6,995 bases of DNA from NCBI GenBank assembly GCA_964409295.1, contig CAYPCV010000003.1, positions 1 to 6,995 on the forward strand, in the 5' to 3' direction. The notes below the pieces were generated by a model that was given only the letters and a program-made list of their open reading frames with translations, searched no databases and was not told the origin of the DNA. A program made the translations under genes and the position numbers. Positions 5,567-6,995 of the stretch are shown piece after piece (position 1 is the stretch's first letter; every line of letters starts with the position of its first letter). Origin of the DNA: UBA1140 sp964409295 (GTDB taxonomy: Bacteria > Campylobacterota > Campylobacteria > Campylobacterales > Sulfurovaceae).

Positions 5567-5599
5567 ATGGAAAAAATAATACGACAAAGGAAAAAGTAG
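5567..5599 (+). other. Possible 10-codon leader ORF abutting the CAP-domain gene
   Basis: ATG at 5567 opens a frame encoding MEKIIRQRKK and ending TAG at 5597-5599, immediately before the ATG at 5600. It contains the downstream gene's ribosome site AAAGGA (5586-5591). It has no ribosome site of its own but lies at the predicted transcript start, so it would be leaderless. It may be chance in AT-rich DNA. Confidence 0.2.
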
Positions 5600-6829
5600 A
5601 TGTTAATAAAAAACTTACGAACTATTCTATTAGGAACATTTAGCCTAATATTAATCTATCTCTATTTTTTCTCTTTTCAAAGCAAAAAACAGACACAAGA
5701 AAAAAAAGAAATTTTAACTATTAATAGTCATAAGCAAGAGCAAGAAGCCTTCAATTACCTAAATAAACTACGTCAAGGTGCAGGACTTATCCCCTTTGCT
5801 TCCAATACAATTTTAAATAAAGCAAGTACAAATCATGCTTTTTATCTTATAAAAAATGCAAGCTATGGTCACTATGAAGAGGCGAATAGAAGTGGTTTTA
5901 CAGGTATATTTGCATCCCAAAGAGTCAAATCGGAAGGCTATCATACGCAACTTATTATAGAAAATGTCTCTTCTAATAACAGGAATTACAAAGAGTCTAT
6001 TGATGGTCTCTTTGCCGCAATTTACCACCGTTTAGCTTTTCTTGATTTTCAAGGAGATGAGATAGGTATCTCGATACAACAAAATAAAAAGGATAAAATG
6101 CGAACTGCCTTTGTATATAATATCGGTTCATCAGCATTAAATCAACTCTATAAAGAGTCTAAGAAACCCTCTCAAAAGGACTTAAACAATGCACTCAATA
6201 GACATAAGCTTAAAAATGCTCATATTGTAATGTATCCTTTTAATCAACAAAGTGATGTGCCTCCTGTTTTTTTTAATGAACTACCCGACCCTCTACCAAA
6301 CCATGATGTTAGTGGATTTCCAATTAGTATTTCATTTAACCAAGCACTCTTTAAAAATATTCAGCTTCTTAATTTTGAACTTTTTAACTCTCAAGGAGAA
6401 CGCATAAGCAATACTCGTACACATACCTCTAAAACAGACCCAAACCGACGTTTAAATAGGTTTTCATTTGTACTATTTCCACTTAACCGACTTGAATGGG
6501 ATAGCACTTACTCGGTTAAATTTTTAGCCATTGTTGATAAAAAAATTATTGAGAAAAAGTGGTCATTTAAAACACGAAAATACTCTATTCCTTTACATAA
6601 GATAGAAGATGAGAGTAAAACCATTACGATAAAGGTCAATCAACCCAATCTTTTTTACTTTCCACCAAAGACAGCAACCGATTTACTGCATAATGTACGC
6701 TACAACTCTAACTTTACAATGGAATTTATTGACCAAAATACATTAAAGTTAACAGCATTGAAAGCATCACTTTTGACAAAGCATCTCAAAATAGGACGAC
6801 ATAAACTAAAATTAAATATTCAAAACTGA
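5600..6829 (+). CDS. Membrane-anchored CAP/SCP-domain protein with a C-terminal Ig-like domain
   Basis: A 409-residue protein with an N-terminal membrane helix or uncleaved signal (about 8-26), so the rest lies in the periplasm or outside. The CAP (SCP/PR1, YkwD-like) domain spans about 46-178. It shows YLNKLRQGAGL, NHAFYL (His79), YGHYEE (His91 with Glu93/94), ENVSSN (Glu121) and IYHRLAFLDF (His143), and these His/Glu residues match the CAP cavity. The segment from about 212 to 325 (YPFNQQSDVPPVFFNELPDP, then GFPISISF and TYSVKF) looks like the bacterial Ig-like domain often found after CAP domains. The last 80 residues are unassigned. Bacterial CAP proteins are mostly uncharacterised; lipid binding or protease-like roles are known in eukaryotic relatives. 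The start is supported by AAAGGA eight bases upstream. It is divergent from the TetR operon and could share its control. Confidence 0.85.
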   Translation: MLIKNLRTILLGTFSLILIYLYFFSFQSKKQTQEKKEILTINSHKQEQEAFNYLNKLRQGAGLIPFASNTILNKASTNHAFYLIKNASYGHYEEANRSGFTGIFASQRVKSEGYHTQLIIENVSSNNRNYKESIDGLFAAIYHRLAFLDFQGDEIGISIQQNKKDKMRTAFVYNIGSSALNQLYKESKKPSQKDLNNALNRHKLKNAHIVMYPFNQQSDVPPVFFNELPDPLPNHDVSGFPISISFNQALFKNIQLLNFELFNSQGERISNTRTHTSKTDPNRRLNRFSFVLFPLNRLEWDSTYSVKFLAIVDKKIIEKKWSFKTRKYSIPLHKIEDESKTITIKVNQPNLFYFPPKTATDLLHNVRYNSNFTMEFIDQNTLKLTALKASLLTKHLKIGRHKLKLNIQN

Positions 6830-6855
6830 AACTATTTAGAGAGAAATAATAGTTT
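6829..6855 (+). other. Hairpin immediately after the CAP-domain stop codon
   Basis: AAACTATT (6829-6836) and AATAGTTT (6848-6855) form an 8-bp stem with an 11-base loop. No T tract follows, so it is not a convincing terminator by itself. It may protect the 3' end of the transcript. Confidence 0.3.
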
Positions 6856-6869
6856 AGAACTTAACTTTA

Positions 6870-6909
6870 AATAAAATATAAATATTATTTAAATATTTTA
6901 TTATTTTTT
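6870..6909. terminator. AT-only hairpin with T tract downstream of the CAP-domain gene
   Basis: AATAAAATAT (6870-6879) pairs exactly with ATATTTTATT (6893-6902), and ATTTTTT (6903-6909) follows on the plus strand. The T tract suits an intrinsic terminator, but a stem made only of A-T pairs is weak. The minus side has TTTAAAG and no strong run. Confidence 0.35.
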
Positions 6910-6936
6910 ACACTTTTAACACAATTACAACACATA

Positions 6937-6995
6937 TTAGAGATATACTTTGGGTATGAGAGTCGAAACTATATCTTTTCCCTTAAATCTTAATA
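6937..6995. other. Ambiguous right-edge coding fragment
   Basis: Two readings are open to the window edge. On the plus strand ATG at 6956 begins MRVETISFPLNLN, with TATACT at 6944-6949 but no ribosome site. On the minus strand bases 6993-6937 read LRFKGKDIVSTLIPKVYL and then stop, which would be the tail of a convergent gene using the hairpin at 6870-6909. The 166 bases after the CAP gene do not decide between them. Confidence 0.25.

Noticed and set aside
5813..6028. Minus-strand open frame of 71 codons
   Set aside because: It is antisense to the CAP domain coding sequence, where the real frame has conserved His/Glu motifs. It has no supporting ribosome site or recognisable domain.

Overview
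The window is AT-rich (by eye about one-third G+C) bacterial chromosomal DNA. Its proteins are rich in Lys, Ile, Asn and Phe, and the -10 boxes are TATAAT-like, mostly with no clear -35. That style, plus the CPPC lipoprotein and ABC-exporter remnant sequences, fits a Campylobacterota (epsilonproteobacterial) genome of the Sulfurimonas/Sulfurovum/Arcobacter kind. The assignment is an inference from sequence character; there is no rRNA or marker gene to fix the genus.

Layout, left to right. (1) 1-234, minus: a broken ABC-exporter gene. Its N-terminal membrane segment runs almost directly into the Q-loop region of the nucleotide-binding domain, out of frame, and the Q-loop glutamine is a stop codon. 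(2) 322-957, plus: a TlpA-like thioredoxin lipoprotein. (3) 977-1792, minus: a six-helix membrane protein of unknown function, convergent with the lipoprotein gene and sharing a hairpin with it. A perfect 11-bp dyad covers its ribosome binding site. (4) 2040-3029, plus: an inner-membrane-anchored protein with a Lys/Glu-rich periplasmic linker and two C-terminal LysM domains. (5) 5426 back to 3040, minus: a tight three-gene operon encoding a TetR-type repressor, an ABC1/UbiB/AarF-type atypical kinase and a VanZ-like small membrane protein. It is driven by a near-consensus TTGACA-N17-TATACT promoter with a dyad over its -35 box. (6) 5600-6829, plus: a membrane-anchored CAP/SCP-domain protein with a second Ig-like domain, transcribed divergently from the TetR operon. 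(7) 6830-6995: AT-rich tail with hairpins and the ambiguous edge of another gene.

Taken together most products act at the cell envelope: a thiol-disulfide lipoprotein, an inner-membrane protein, a LysM wall binder, VanZ, a CAP protein and the lost exporter. The best candidate for an under-described system is the TetR-ABC1 kinase-VanZ operon. ABC1/UbiB kinases are best known from ubiquinone synthesis, whereas Campylobacterota typically use menaquinone. This kinase is also short, lacks the C-terminal membrane helices of UbiB, and departs from the usual KxGQ and Ala-rich-loop motifs. I see no RNA genes, CRISPR arrays, insertion sequences or attachment sites.
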